From Locusta migratoria (Eukaryota > Arthropoda > Insecta > Orthoptera > Acrididae): a stretch of 64,000 bases of DNA. Each line of letters starts with the position of its first letter. The stretch's first letter is position 1. Position numbers and translations under genes: made by a program. Positions 52,896-64,000 of this stretch are shown here, piece by piece. The stretch covers positions 150,667,323 through 150,731,322 of the forward strand of contig CM048745.1 in the NCBI GenBank assembly GCA_026315105.1, given 5' to 3'. The notes beneath the pieces were generated by a model. The model did no database searches, had not been told where the DNA came from, and saw nothing but the letters and a program-made list of their open reading frames with translations.

Positions 52896-53640
52896 CCCTT
52901 AACTACTATCTGCGGTCTCTCAGACCGCTATGACTTTTTCAGTCGAGATATTTCACACACCCCTGCCAAGCTAAAAGGACTCTTCCGTGTACCTTCCTGG
53001 TGGCCGACATGGTCGACGTACCAGCATTCTTGCAGTGTTGCTGCTCTTTGTTCCGTATTTATAAGCCTTGCGCGGCCTCACTGACCGACCATAGTGTCTG
53101 CGTGCCGATGGCTCAGGCTCTGCCTCGTAGCGCCCGGCCAGTCGGCTTTGTGAGCGCTGCCTGCTAAGCACGAAGTGCATGCGGGGTCAAAGCGACTATA
53201 AGAGTATTTAGTGGCACATAGAAGGATATCTTTAGTTTGTACTTTTTGTTTTATAAGGAAAATGTGGCAACCTCTCTGGGGGAATCGTAAATGGAAAGAT
53301 TTTTTTTATCTAATTACGCTTTGAATTTGTAATTTAATCACTATAATGATTGTGAGTTTGTAGAGACATAATTACTTGCCGTTCTTTTCGTAGCACAAAA
53401 AATAAAAATGTACTGCAAATTGCGCTGTGTTTTACTTGTCGTCATGTTACTCATACTAAATTGTTAAAAAAAAGTCAAATTTCTACTAATGCCACCTCTA
53501 AGATGTGTAATGAACGACAGGAAGTAATGAAAATTATATATTTAGCAAAACACTAGTTTAATACATGGAAAATAAGAGATCGGTCTGAGCGACCCCTCCG
53601 TAGTAGTTGCGTTCCTGTCAACGTCTATAGTAGTTAAGGG
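52896..53640. mobile_element. piggyBac-like non-autonomous element
   Basis: The 745-bp element begins cccttaactactat and ends with its exact inverse atagtagttaaggg (14-bp terminal repeats). It is flanked by TTAA at 52892-52895 and 53641-53644. Inside each end lies an inverted word pair ('cggtctctcagaccg' near 52913, 'tcggtctgagcgacc' near 53581). TTAA duplication and CCC-starting ends are hallmarks of piggyBac. No transposase ORF; the 69-aa minus ORF at 52971-53180 has no motif. Confidence 0.85.
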
Positions 53641-53644
53641 TTAA

Positions 53645-54125
53645 GTACTCAGTACTGATTTCAACTTCCACGATGTACAACTTCTACAATTACGTATAAG
53701 CAGATTTACGGAATCTGTCTGTTGAGGTGACGTAGACGTAGGGTCCTCTCGCAGCGACGTCTTCTGTGATGATCTTCTGGCTCTTCTTCTTCCGGAATGC
53801 TTGCGGTGTAGTAGCTCGACTGCTTCTGAGGCCGTCTGGCTGACCTTACTTATCTGCGAGCAGGCGTACTGATATGAAGCGCCTCAGTCTGTAGATTGGC
53901 ATCTGTGAAAATAGGCACACAATTAGTTCGCGAACATTCTGTGTGTGTTCTTGGAGTCAGTGTTTGCCATCAGCGGTTGCTGCAGGCTGAAGGTAGGCTT
54001 CTATGCCAATTCGGGTGTGTTGCGGTACTGCCAGCTTTACCGGCGCTTCCATAGCTGGCAGTTCATGCCTGTCTTCACGACTCCAAACGAAAAACCGTCA
54101 TTTCCAATTTCAGTTATTCGAACAT
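53645..54125. other. Intergenic stretch, no feature recognised
   Basis: Moderately GC-rich in 53735-53890; no ORF with motif. Confidence 0.4.
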
Positions 54126-54127
54126 TA

Positions 54128-54775
54128 AGATAACCACAGACAAATCAGAGAAAATATTACACAAGTTGGCAAGGCTTAATTCAACCACTTACAGACTGCC
54201 TCTGTCAACTATACAAACATATCACTCTGCTCTCTTCGAGTCAGTATTATGCTTTGCAGCTAGTGCCTATGGTCAGAGATTGAGCCTAGTAACCAACAAA
54301 ACAACTGTAAGACGTGGGCAGAGACGTGTATTATTACAACTTACAGGTGCATTCAAATCGACACCGATAGAAACACTATGTGTCCTTCTCGGTATCTATC
54401 CAGTTGACATCACAATAAAATATAGAGGTGCTGCGTACTGGCTTGAAATGGGAAATCTAGACAAAGTGCACGAAATAACGGGCACACATATCGTAAAAAA
54501 CCACCAACTGAGTGAACATGGTGAACGGACTCATGGCAACTGGAATGGGAAGCTTTCGTCAAGGGACGTAGACTACACATTCTACTACCAGACATTAGAG
54601 AAAGAAAGAGGATGAAGCATAGCTACCCCAGCCGCCGTATGGTTGACTTCCTTACAGGACGTGGTCCATGTCCCACTCACCTGTTCCGAATGGGACTGGG
54701 CGACACCAACACCTGCACCTGCCGAAACACCGAAGGCTGCCCTGAACACATCGTCTTACTCTGCGGACGATACAC
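54128..54775 (+). pseudogene. R1-clade-like LINE, C-terminal fragment
   Basis: TTDKSEKILHKLARLNSTTY, QTYHSALFESVLCFAASAYG, VRRGQRRVLLQLTGAFKSTP and GIYPVDITIKYRGAAYWLEM (54130-54460) match the region after the RT in R1/LOA-type LINEs. In a new frame after 54608, VDFLTGRGPCPTHLFRMGLG and CTCRNTEGCPEHIVLLC (C-x-C-x6-H-x4-C) form the C-terminal finger. It is truncated 5' and frameshifted near 54610. Confidence 0.75.
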
Positions 54776-54929
54776 ACATGTATTATCTATTGATAATGTC
54801 GGGAACTATTATTGTTATTGTGTATGCCTTTGCGATTCCCCCTTCGTCAAGTATGTTCAGCTCAAATCATCAGTCATTTTTTGTACAGCATGTTGAATGA
54901 CGAAACGAGCTGCCCTTCACCGGACGTCT

Positions 54930-55145
54930 TTGGTGTACTCCATAAGTGCTATATGGTAAGGCAGTGCGACATCCCAGAAGAGGGCGGACCAGGGTAATGT
55001 AGTAAAGGTAGTCTCTAGTGCATTCGTAGCATTTTATCAGATACCTGACAATAAAACCCAGCCTCTTACTCATCATCTCTACACATTTATCTATGTATTC
55101 ATTCCAGTTATTCGTAATTCTAACCCCTAGAAGTTTAGTTTATTT
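54930..55145 (-). pseudogene. Short LINE reverse-transcriptase fragment
   Basis: The minus frame reads LLGVRITNNWNEYIDKCVEM then MSKRLGFIVRYL and LYYITLVRPLLGCRTALPY. This is the post-catalytic LGVxI/YxxLVRPxLxY pattern of jockey/CR1-like elements. Confidence 0.7.
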
Positions 55146-55149
55146 AACA

Positions 55150-55515
55150 GCCATGCGGAACTATTGCACAGGGACCCACGCAAAGTAGGGCCGACTCGGG
55201 CACCACCCGTACACTGAATGTAACTCGCTTGTGCTGTGATCGAAAATTTTTCACTAGCTTTCTCTATTTTCCTGTGGCCCACTCAGTCGGAATGTTTTAG
55301 GATCTTGAAATGCTTACCTTCCAGCTTTTTCTCACACAGTTTGAGCCCATTCAGTAAAACCCGAGCAGGGAACTCGCTTTGCGGGGCCGTTTAACGCTGC
55401 GCCCGCATAATCACGCCACCGGCTAAACACCGCAGTACGGCGGGCGATACATACGTAAAACAAGGCGCAAGGAAAAACAGCGATACGAGGCGTGCTTGTT
55501 AAGTAAGTTCCGTCT
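55150..55515. repeat. Unclassified repeat stretch
   Basis: It shares 'acggcgggcgata' and 'aaggcgcaag' with 44730-44770. 'gttaagtaagttccg' at 55498 resembles 'aaagtaagttccg' at the end of the mariner fragment near 58770 (minus), so a transposon end may lie here. Confidence 0.35.
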
Positions 55516-55519
55516 GAAC

Positions 55520-57047
55520 TTGAAAGCAGTATTCTAGAAATGGAAGATGATGTGGAGGAGGATGAGAGAGGAGATACTATACTGCGAGAAGAATTTGACA
55601 GAGCACTAAAACATTTGAGTAGAAACAAGGCCCCTGGAATAGATGACTTCCCGTCTGAACTGCTGATATCATTAGTTGAGCCAGTCATGAAGAAATTGTT
55701 CCACCTAGTACGCAAGATATATGAGACAGGGAAAATACCCTCCGACTTCAAGAAGAATATAGTAATTCTAATTCGAAAGAGAGCAAGTGCAGCCAAATGT
55801 GAAAATTACATAACTATCAGTTTAATAAGTCATGGTTGCAAAATACTGACACGAATTATTTACAGACAAATGGAAAAACTGGTGGAATCCGACCTTGGGG
55901 AAGATCAGTTTGGATTTAGCAGAAATCTTGGAACAGGGAAGGCAATACTCACATTACGACTTATCTTAGAAGATAGGCTAAGGAAAGGGAAACTACATTC
56001 TTAGCATTTGTAGATTTGGAGAAAGCTTTTGACAATGCCGACTGGAATACACTGTTTCAACTTCTGAAGGTAGCAGGGGTAAAATATAGGAAGCGAAGAG
56101 TTATATTCAACTTATACAAAAACCAAATAGTGGTTATTAGAGTCGAAGGGCATGAAAGGGACGCAGAGGTTGGTAAGGGAGTAAGACAGGGTTGTAGTCT
56201 TTCGGCATTGTTGTTGAATCTGTACATTGAGCAAGCAGTAAAGGAATGCAAGGAGAAATTTGGAGAGGGAATTAAAGTTCAGGGAGAAGAAATAAAAACT
56301 TTGCGGTTTGCCGATGACATAGTAATCCTGTCAGAGACCGCAAAGGATCTGGAAGAGCAATTGAATGGAATGGACAATGTCTTGAAAAGAGGTTATAAGA
56401 TGAACATCAACAGGAGTAAAACAAGGATAATGGAATGTAGCGTCAGAATATCAGGCATGCTGAGGGAATTAGGTAATGAGGCAATAAAGGTAGTAGACAA
56501 GTTTTGTTACTTGGGTAGCAATACAGAATCGCTATGGGAAGAAAAGCGTTTCTAAAGAAGCGAAAATTGTTGACATCCAATATTTGTTTAAATGTTAGAA
56601 AGTCCTTTCTGAAGGCATTTGTCTGGAGCGTAGCACTGTGTGGAAGTGAAGAGTGGACAATAAGGAGTTCAGACAAGAATATGATAGAAGCTTTTGAAAT
56701 GTGGTGCTAAAGACGAATGATGAAAATTAGATGGGTACATCATGTAACTAATGAGGAGGTGCTCAACAGAATTGGGAAGAAAAGGAATTTCTGGCGTATT
56801 CTAAGAGAAGGGATAGGTTGGTGGGACACATCCTGAGACATCAAGGAATCGTCAACTTAGCATTAGAAGGAAGTTTGTGGGGTAAAAATCGTAAAGGGAG
56901 ATCGAACAACGAATACAGTAAGCAGATTCAAAGGGATGTAGGCTGCCGAAAGTATTCTCAGATGAAGAGACTTGCACAGGACAGGTTAGCGTGGAGAGTT
57001 GCATCAAAACGGTCTGCGGAATGAAGACCACAACAACAACAACAACC
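55520..57047 (+). pseudogene. LINE reverse transcriptase to 3' end, best copy of its family
   Basis: LSRNKAPGIDDFPSELLISL (55612) begins the RT. LGEDQFGFSRNLGTGKAILT follows, and after a frame change near 56005, EKAFDNADWNTLFQLLKVAG (motif A), VGKGVRQGCSLSALLLNLYI and LRFADDIVILSETAKDLEEQ (motif C, intact FADD). VDKFCYLGSNT comes next. Another frame change near 56555 leads to the C-terminal HILRHQGIVNLALEGS. The 3' end is 'gaagaccacaacaacaacaa'. Members of this family are often annotated in arthropods as endonuclease-reverse transcriptase; I do not fix the clade. The endonuclease is missing. Confidence 0.85.
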
Positions 57048-57289
57048 GTTTGAACATAAGTACACAAGGAAAGATTAGTTCAAAAATGTAAATTTATTTT
57101 CGGAAAGTACATACTCTATTTTTCGACCTAGATGCGAAGTTAGTTCAAACACTTGCCATACCTCTCAACCAATTTAAAATACCCTCTTCATAAAATCTTG
57201 CCGCCTGTTCCGATAACGAAGACTTCACTGCCGTTTTCACGTCGTCGTCATCATTGTAACGGTTGCCACTGAGGTGTTGTTTGAGATGG

Positions 57290-58330
57290 AGGTAGAACGC
57301 CTGAAGCCACCCACAAGGATCCATTTTAGGGCCCTTGCTTTCTCTTGTGTACGTTAATGACCTCTCATCAGTTACACTACCAGAAGCAGAGTTCGTTTTG
57401 TTTGCAGATGATACAAGTATTGCAATAATTTTATAGAAAGGTCTGCTAATGATATTTTCATGAACATTAATAAATGGTTTAAAGGCAACTCATTGTCATT
57501 AAACTTTGAAAAGACTCACTACATGCAGTTCAGAACATGTAAGAGATTTCCCGCCAGCGTATGCATTAAGTATGAAGAAGAGCAGATAGAAGAGGTTGAC
57601 AATATTAAATTCCTGGGACTACTGCTTGATAATAAATTTAGTTGGTAGGAGCACACCACAGGACTGCAAAAACAACTCAACAAATCTGTATTTTCAATAC
57701 GAGTGTTATCAGACATAGGAGACATAAAAATAACAAAGCTTGCATACTTTGTTTCTTTCATTCCATAATGTCATATGGTATAATATTTAGGGGTAACTCT
57801 TCAAGTCAGTCAAAAGTCTTCAGAGTCCAAAAGCGTGTAATATGTATTATTTGTGGAGTAAATTCACGGACGTCCTGTAGAAGCCTCTTCATAGAACTTC
57901 ATAGAACTTATTAACTACTGCCTCTCAGTATATTTATTCCTTAATGAAATTTTTCATAAATAATATATCTCTTTTGCCAACAAACAGCTCAGTTCATAAA
58001 TACAATACTAGGAACAAAAATGATCTACACAAGGACTTAAAAGTGCTTACTTTAGTTCAAAAATGGGTCCAATACTCAGGAATATACATTTTTAATAATT
58101 TACCATCAAGTATAAAAAATTTAGCTAGAAATAAAGATCAGTTTAAGAGGAGCCTAAAAAACTTTCTAGTGGCCAACTCCTTCTACTCCATTAGTGAATT
58201 TCGAAATTGTTCCAAATGATGCATGTATCGGTATGCATACTATATTAGTGTTATTATATTATCAGCTCAAAGAAAAGTATGTATCTGTATATTATTAGTA
58301 TTATCTATTATTCATCTTGTAAATTTTGTT
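57290..58330 (+). pseudogene. CR1/jockey-like LINE, C-terminal fragment
   Basis: SILGPLLSLVYVNDLSS near 57330, FVLFADDTSIAI near 57397 (motif C), NINKWFKGNSLSLNFEKTHY (57463) and NIKFLGLLLDNKFSW are followed by broken pieces. The typical C-terminal IYIFNNLPSSIKNLARNKDQ and KRSLKNFLVANSFYSISEF lie at 58080-58190. The 3' tail 'tattgacatgttcca' follows near 58330. It has at least three disruptions. Confidence 0.8.
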
Positions 58331-58379
58331 TATTGACATGTTCCACATCCACGAGGATCTCCTAAACATGGAACTAAAA

Positions 58380-58771
58380 ACTAATATAATCCACCAAATC
58401 GTCTGTATTCGAATAAGGGCGACCCGAGCGGTCCTCATCATGGACGCTGTCACGGCCATCTTGAATTCTCGTACCCACTTACGCACTATGCTTTCACTCT
58501 TAACAGTATCAGCGTCCACTTCGCAAATCTGTCGATGATTTTCTGCAGCTGACTGGTTCCTTGCTGAACAAAACCGTATCACTGAGGGAACCATACACGC
58601 GGCGGGCGAGTTGATAGCCTGAAACATTTTGAGAGCACAGAACAGACCCGTGCAGATTAGCTACAGAGCTGTGTCTGAGCACAGTTGTTCCAGAGGCATG
58701 CTGATACACGACGCACGCGCTCGTTGCGGTATGCGAGCGAACTACTAGTGTCTACAACAAAGCGGAACTTA

Positions 58772-58775
<4 letters not shown>
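58380..58775 (-). pseudogene. Mariner-like transposase, N-terminal fragment
   Basis: The minus frame reads VIRFCSARNQSAAENHRQIC, then TVKSESIVRKWVREFK. This is the helix-turn-helix DNA-binding start of mariner-type transposases (A-E-(I/N)-HRxxxxxYG...VxxWxxxFK). A leader and possible terminal sequence ('aaagtaagttccgctttg') run to 58775, where a 33-base A run follows on the plus strand. The catalytic domain is absent. Confidence 0.65.

Positions 58776-58808
<33 letters not shown>
58776..58808. repeat. Poly-A tract, 33 bases
   Basis: An uninterrupted A run beside the mariner fragment. Confidence 0.95.
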
Positions 58809-58811
<3 letters not shown>

Positions 58812-58969
58812 GCTTTGTACTTTTTCGCGACGTAAGTGCGACACCTCACTGCATATTTTAGTCCGTTGGCGATGTCTATGAACGTGCACGGCTCGTCTGG
58901 TACCGTCAGAGGATCACTTGGAAGGTGAAATAGCTGGCCGTGTTCTTCAGGGATAATGTCAGACTAGCT

Positions 58970-60690
58970 TATATGCCCGTGCTTCGCGGCGGTTGTTGAA
59001 GAAGAGCATGTTCAAATCATGACTTTTTAGGGTTCCTGACCTCAGTCAGTTTTAAACATAAACTATCTGTAAACCCGGATGCTTACTTATCCTGCACTCT
59101 TAGTCCACCTCCACTTCCCTCCTGTCTCTGCATCCATCTCTTTCTCTCCCCCATCTCTCTGTACGTTTCCACCTTTCCCTCTCTCGGCAAAGTTTTTTAC
59201 AAGGTTACTCTCTGCCATGTACCATACCAACATTTATGTGCCCAGTGACCTTCCTCTTAGTTTAAAGGTCATGTGTGCAAAACTTAATCAAGATCGAAGC
59301 AAAACTATGCATTTTGTTAAAGTCCGTAAGTTAAGTACCCTCCAACATGCAACAACCGACATTTTATACAGTGACATTCCTCTTGTCTTTAAGCTCAGAG
59401 ATGCAAAATTTTATCAGTATCGGAAAAAAACTACAGATTTGTGTGCATTAAAAACAGGGTCACATTGAAAATCGCACTTTCTTTCCAGTTTTAATTCATA
59501 CAACCCTTGTTCTGAGAATAACGAAAACAACCCAAAAATATCTGTGAAATCGGTCGAGAAGTTCTCAAGTTACGGCGCGACCGAGGTATTCAGTGATACT
59601 GTAGCATTCGTCAGTCTGTGGGAAAAGTATTCTCCCCATTGTATCTTAATTCTATCCTATCGCAAAACACTTTCTTAGTTGACGTCTTTTACCTATAAAC
59701 TACATACCGGCAAAATTTCAGCTTAATATGTGCATTAGTTTTAGAGATTTCGTGTATAATCAGTGAGTGAGTGAGTGCGTGACTGACCTTTCGCTTTTAT
59801 ATGTATCGAATACCTTCTGAATTATGTGTCCTACAAAAAAATTATTTACAAGGTTCGTACGGTGAAATATTAGAAAACTGACTACCAAATGTGTTCTTAA
59901 TGGTGTTGGTAGTAAATTACAATCTCATGCGTATTAGAGGGAATTTTCATGCAATTCATTGTCTTTGACGTCGTAGCACCTGAACTATATGTCGTAATAC
60001 GGCATCATTTCGAAGGTACATCCAGTGGTGTACATGTAAAATTTATGGAAAATACGTCGCGAACAGAGATAGTAGGAAAGACGCAATAAATCAAAATGTA
60101 ATGCCTGATGAGACGGTTTTTCATGATCCTAATTGTTTATGACTCCATATCTCATGAACTGCGTGTCGTACTACGACAAAATTTTGAAAGTACTTTCAGT
60201 GTATGTGTGTATACTGTCTGCAAGATTTCTCACGAATACAATTAATAGTGTACGAGTAATAAATTGTAGCGTCATGCCAAACTCCGTAATTTTACTTCAT
60301 GAACCTCGAAAATGTAGTAAGCGAGGAACTTTTTTCCTTTCATCATTTTGCTATGGTTGTCAGCGAGAAAAGTTTTCCAAAGGTTTGAAATTATGTTTAA
60401 AGTTTATCGCTAGTCGCTGAGTGCTCTCCTTCTCAAACAGTGGACTGATAAAGTCACACTCTCACGTGCCGCAAGACGCGGAAGTTTTTATTGTTCTTGA
60501 CGTCATATCCCTGAACTATCGGTCCTATCGCAAAATTGTTTCTTAGCTGACGTCTACTACCTATAAACTACATTCCTGCCAAATTTCAGCTTCATAGGTG
60601 AAGTAGTTTTCGAGATTTCGTGTTTAGTCAGTGAGTGAGTGAGTGAGTGTCTGAATGTGTGTTCTTTCGCTATTTATATAGATAGAGATT
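58970..60690. repeat. Degenerate multi-unit interspersed repeat
   Basis: The block from 'tatatgcccgtgcttcgcgg' to 'tttatatagatagag' contains repeated motifs. 'cctataaactacat(a/t)cc' with 'aaatttcagctt' and 'gtcagtgagtgagtgag' occur at ~59690-59775 and ~60575-60640. '(g/c)tgaacta(t)..gtcgtaata/tacg' variants occur near 59980, 60165 and 60515. No ORF belongs to a known protein. It may be one old element with internal tandem units. Confidence 0.6.
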
Positions 60691-60699
60691 CTGGCTGCA

Positions 60700-61783
60700 T
60701 GCAAGTGAAGTCAGTTGCGCGTACTACGAATACCTGCTTGAACTATTTTTCGTGACATCAGACGTTAATACTAATATATTGTCTGCGAGTTTGTCAGTTA
60801 AGAATTTGTAAAGCAATTTCGTTACAGGTGCGTACTTGTCACACCAGCGCGCCGCCACTGTTACAATGCGCCATGAGCGCCTATTCAACTGTGAAGAACG
60901 GCAACACAGCACACATCGAGCCAGTAGCGCATAGGATCGAAGAAGCAAATAAATTATTGATGTGATATTAGCGCTTGGTGTAGAATTATGAGCATACAAA
61001 TATAACAGCTGTGAAAGGCAAGAACAGAGCTTGCATTTGCACTTTCCATCTTGTTAATACATATCATCATTAGGCGAACTGCAGCAGTTTACGCCTACCA
61101 TTATTAGAATGAAACGACTGATCAGAAAATAACGAAACTCCGTCTGTAAATAGAACAAGGTTGGATCTTTAAACTGCACAAAAGAAAACTTTCTCCTAAT
61201 TACGGTCTGATTTCTGTGCATCCTTAAAAATGACATTCGCCGAAAAAAGCCAGAAAAAGAACGCTTTCTCTTAAATATTACCGCGTATGTCGTCCCCTTT
61301 TCAAATAAAATGTAATATTCATACACCAAATAAAAGTAGACATTTCAACGATTCCAGCGAGGTACAAAACATCGATGTTAGTCGTGCGATGTGATTAGAA
61401 TATGAGCTCAAAGTCTCAATCATTATGAAATGAACAGTAATGTCGCGTACTCGTCTTCCCTTGCGGCAATACATGCTGTACTTACCATCTATGACTTTCT
61501 GCACTAAGATTGAGATTCTGTGAGTCAGCCAGCACTGGCTTAATAAGAGTGATAGCAGAAACAGTATGACATATCAAATGTTAGGTTGTGTCGATCCACC
61601 TTATTGCTTGGAAGGAATGAAAGAAAGTACATGCTAACTGTTCACTTGCGATTATTTCGTTTACACCATACAATCGTAAAAGATACTTTGAATCACTGTC
61701 ATGTGTGTGTTAGTGTTGATGGAGCTGTGTTTCTAATGTCGCCCATTAACTGGATCCTCGTAACGCCCCTGTGTGATATGGGA
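60700..61783. other. Intergenic stretch, no feature recognised
   Basis: Small ORFs without motifs; no shared repeats noticed. Confidence 0.45.
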
Positions 61784-61794
61784 GAACAATTTTA

Positions 61795-61992
61795 AAATGT
61801 CCAATAGTTTGTATAGTTTATGGGACTTAACTACGGGGTCATCAGTCCCTAAACTTACAAACTACTTATGAACTACTTACGAACTAGGACGGCACAAATG
61901 TCAATGCCCGAGGGGGAATTCGAACCCCCGACCGTAGTGGCTGTGCAGACCGTGACTGGAGCGCCTCAGTCCCCTCAGCCACCACGGCCAGC
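61795..61992 (-). mobile_element. tRNA-derived SINE, minus strand
   Basis: Full length, with a mutated head end 'ccaccacggccagc'. A perfect 11-bp target-site duplication, gaacaatttta, lies at 61784-61794 and 61993-62003. Confidence 0.93.
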
Positions 61993-62239
61993 GAACAATT
62001 TTACTTTGATAAATAACACTGGGGAACACCCATTTTGTTGTGTTAGATCTGTGACTTGTCATCAACTAATTTTCGGTCTCTGAATTCAAAACTGTTAGCA
62101 GTTTTTCTCTATTACGTCAAGTTTTTAAACTACAGGGTACTCTCCCTCTACACTAAAAGGCATACAAACTGGACATACAAAGGGAAAGAATGTGATACTA
62201 ACCAAACGTATTAGAATATTTTATTCATTCAAAGGTAAT

Positions 62240-62440
62240 TCAAAAATGTTCAAATGTTTGTCTAGCTTATGGGATTTAACTGTGGGGTTATCAGTCCCTA
62301 AACTGACAAACTACTTATGAACTAACTTATAATAAAGGCAACAAAAGCATCCATGCCTGAAGGAGGATTCGAACCTCTGACGCGGGAGGCCGCGCGATCC
62401 GCAACGTGACGCTCCAGACCTCGGCTACTCCTGCGCGGCG
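62240..62440 (-). mobile_element. tRNA-derived SINE, minus strand, 'cgcgcaggagtagccgag' head
   Basis: 'cttatgggatttaactgtgg' near 62268, B-box region 'ggaggattcgaacctctgac' and head end 'ggctactcctgcgcggc'. It is the same subfamily as 15254-15435. Confidence 0.85.
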
Positions 62441-62468
62441 AAACAGAGAACAGTTTTTCGTTTTTTTT

Positions 62469-62658
62469 TAATGTTTGTGTAGCTTATGGGACTTAACTAC
62501 GGGGTCATCGGTCCCTAAACTTACAAACTACTTATGAACTAGCTAACACTAAGGACGGCACAAATATCCATGCCCGAGGGGGGATTCGAACCCCTGACCA
62601 TAGTGGCCGTGCAGACCGTGACTGGAGCGCCTCAGTCTCCTCGGCCACCGCAGCCGGC
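62469..62658 (-). mobile_element. tRNA-derived SINE, minus strand
   Basis: Full-length copy 29 bases from the previous SINE. Head end 'ggccaccgcagccggc'. Flanks 'agtttttcg' and 'agtttctcg' may be its target duplication. Confidence 0.88.
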
Positions 62659-62796
62659 AAGTTTCTCGTGATATACATTTAGTTTCATTGTTGATTTCAC
62701 ATAGCAGAAGGCCGAAAGACAGGAAATATTTGTAACTGAAATCACTCCACTCCATTATTTTTGGTGCTGGCACAGCAACCGTAGTAGGATATTTTG

Positions 62797-63528
62797 ATAA
62801 AAAACAGTCTTCGTTGCATAAAATTGATGTTTCGTTTATTTACACATGACGCGTTTCGCCGCTTCTGGGCATCATCAGACGTTGAAAGGGGAAAAAATTT
62901 ACAAACATGTTTAAAAAAAGAACTAAAAATATGTTAAATCTTTTTTAAGCAGGAAATATTAGAAAAAGGGAGGGGGCAGATTGATAAAACTGCAAGCCAC
63001 ATGACCACATTCACGTTTTGGAGTGGGGGGAATAAAGATTGTACTAATAAATACAGCTAAAGAGCATAGTTCAACAAATAAAATTACTTATCTATGAGGT
63101 TGCAGAGCGTCAAATTATTAAATTCAATAAAAATGGAACCTTTACAACAGATGTGGAAACTGTTGCTCAAGAATAGGGGCAACGAAGTCAATGGTAAAAC
63201 CTAATTTAGCCTCGCGAAGCTTTGTTCACTCAGGTAACAGCCGCTCCCTGCCCCAACAATCTCCAATCCCCCCACGCCAAAACGTGAATGTGGTCAAGTG
63301 GCCACTCGTTTTATCAACCTGCATCTTCTCTTTTTCTAATATTTCTTCCTTAGGAAAGATTTAACGTATTTTAGTTCTGTTTTTTTAAAAAAAAGTTTGT
63401 TAATCCTCCCCCTCCCCCCCCCCCCCCCCATTTCAACGTCTGATGATGCCCAGAAGCGGCGAAACGCGTCATGTATAAATAAATGAAACACAAATTTTAT
63501 GCAACCAAGACTGTTTTTTACCAAAGAA
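62797..63528. mobile_element. 730-bp foldback element
   Basis: The outer ~92 bases are near-identical inverted repeats ('aaaaaacagtcttcgttgca' left against 'tgcaaccaagactgtttttt' right, both with 'gacgcgtttcgccgcttctg' or its inverse). Diverged homology continues inward for ~250 bases per arm: 'accacattcacgttttgg' near 63004 and 'ccaaaacgtgaatgtggt' near 63278. A poly-C run lies at ~63414-63429. No transposase. Confidence 0.8.
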
Positions 63529-63539
63529 ATATTAGTGAT

Positions 63540-64000
63540 AGGTTTATTGTGGCGGATATTTTCACGGGAACTGTAACCCCTGACCTCTAGCCCGCCCTTG
63601 AGTCATGCATGGCGAGCGGTCGGCCTACAGATGTAGGCGAAGCAAGCTTGGCAGTATTTCAGCATATATCCACGGAACTAGCGGCCGGGCGCAAAGCTTT
63701 GCGCTTCTCTGTTACCTGCAGCCAACTGGGCAGACGTGTCGTATCACTCCGCGTGAGAAGCCGATCGGGAGCGAGCGTTAGCACACTCCGTGTGAGACAA
63801 CCACTGTACTCCTCCAAGCGGCTCTTTATCTCGACACAGCAGGCGTTTCAAAGCTGTAAGAGTCACAGAGAGTGGAAACTATTCAGTTGTCTACGCGTAG
63901 AGCAGCCAACACAGCTAGACTGGACAGAGTATCCTGCTGTGGACTTTGTAAATTAATAAATGAATAAATAAATAAGTTCAATAAGTCTGAGATAATAAAT
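63540..64000 (+). other. GC-richer window end with a 115-aa ORF, unclassified
   Basis: The ORF 63609-63956 is Ser/Arg-rich without motif and ends just before an 'aataaatgaataaataaata' string. 'tgtggcgg' at 63549, the balanced composition and polyadenylation-like signals would suit the LTR of a retroelement continuing past the window. That is a guess. Confidence 0.3.

Overview
The window looks like intergenic and intronic DNA from a large, repeat-packed arthropod genome. It has AT-rich background, dense tRNA-derived SINEs, several LINE clades, DNA transposons and foldback elements, and only one convincing host exon. The repeat families (SINE heads ending in a conserved 'agggactgatgacc' body, and LINE tails read in insect genomes) suggest an orthopteran such as a locust or grasshopper. 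That placement is inference from remembered repeat families; no search was run. There is no bacterial operon, CRISPR array or phage.

Layout. 1-5.7 kb: a ~354-bp tandem duplication with a SINE in one copy, a LINE endonuclease 5' end, then five foldback elements around a 162-bp, GC-rich, phase 1-1 internal exon (5009-5170), the best candidate for a host gene. 5.7-16.4 kb: a nested LINE/SINE, a 1.2-kb imperfect palindrome with a tRNA-like head, a hAT-like short element, a ~1-kb inverted-repeat element and another foldback. 16.5-23.3 kb: the centrepiece, a nearly complete L1/Tx1-like LINE on the minus strand (ORF1 intact, ORF2 with one frameshift, 30-base poly-A tail). It lies between two ~800-bp direct repeats that are about 99% identical, and each repeat contains the same older SINE. 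A tRNA-Glu(CTC)-like gene follows.

24-33 kb: a LINE broken by two later insertions, a four-unit 161-bp minisatellite rich in CACGTG, a decayed Mutator-like transposase carrying a SINE, a decayed Tc1 transposase, and a hAT-type element with a SINE inside. 35-43 kb: three inverted-repeat loci built around tRNA-like sequences (one with perfect 265-bp arms), (TA)n tracts and LINE fragments. 44-58.8 kb: a mariner-like element with ~105-bp terminal repeats, a piggyBac-like non-autonomous element with TTAA duplications, and five or more LINE fragments. 59-64 kb: degenerate repeats, three minus-strand SINEs and a 730-bp foldback.

The elements do not form a pathway. What links them is a readable order of insertion (SINEs inside LINEs, MITEs and a transposase gene) and repeated inverted pairing of tRNA-like, potentially Pol III-promoted, sequences. 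Coordinates of repeats are by eye and usually good to a few bases where target-site duplications are quoted, otherwise to tens of bases.
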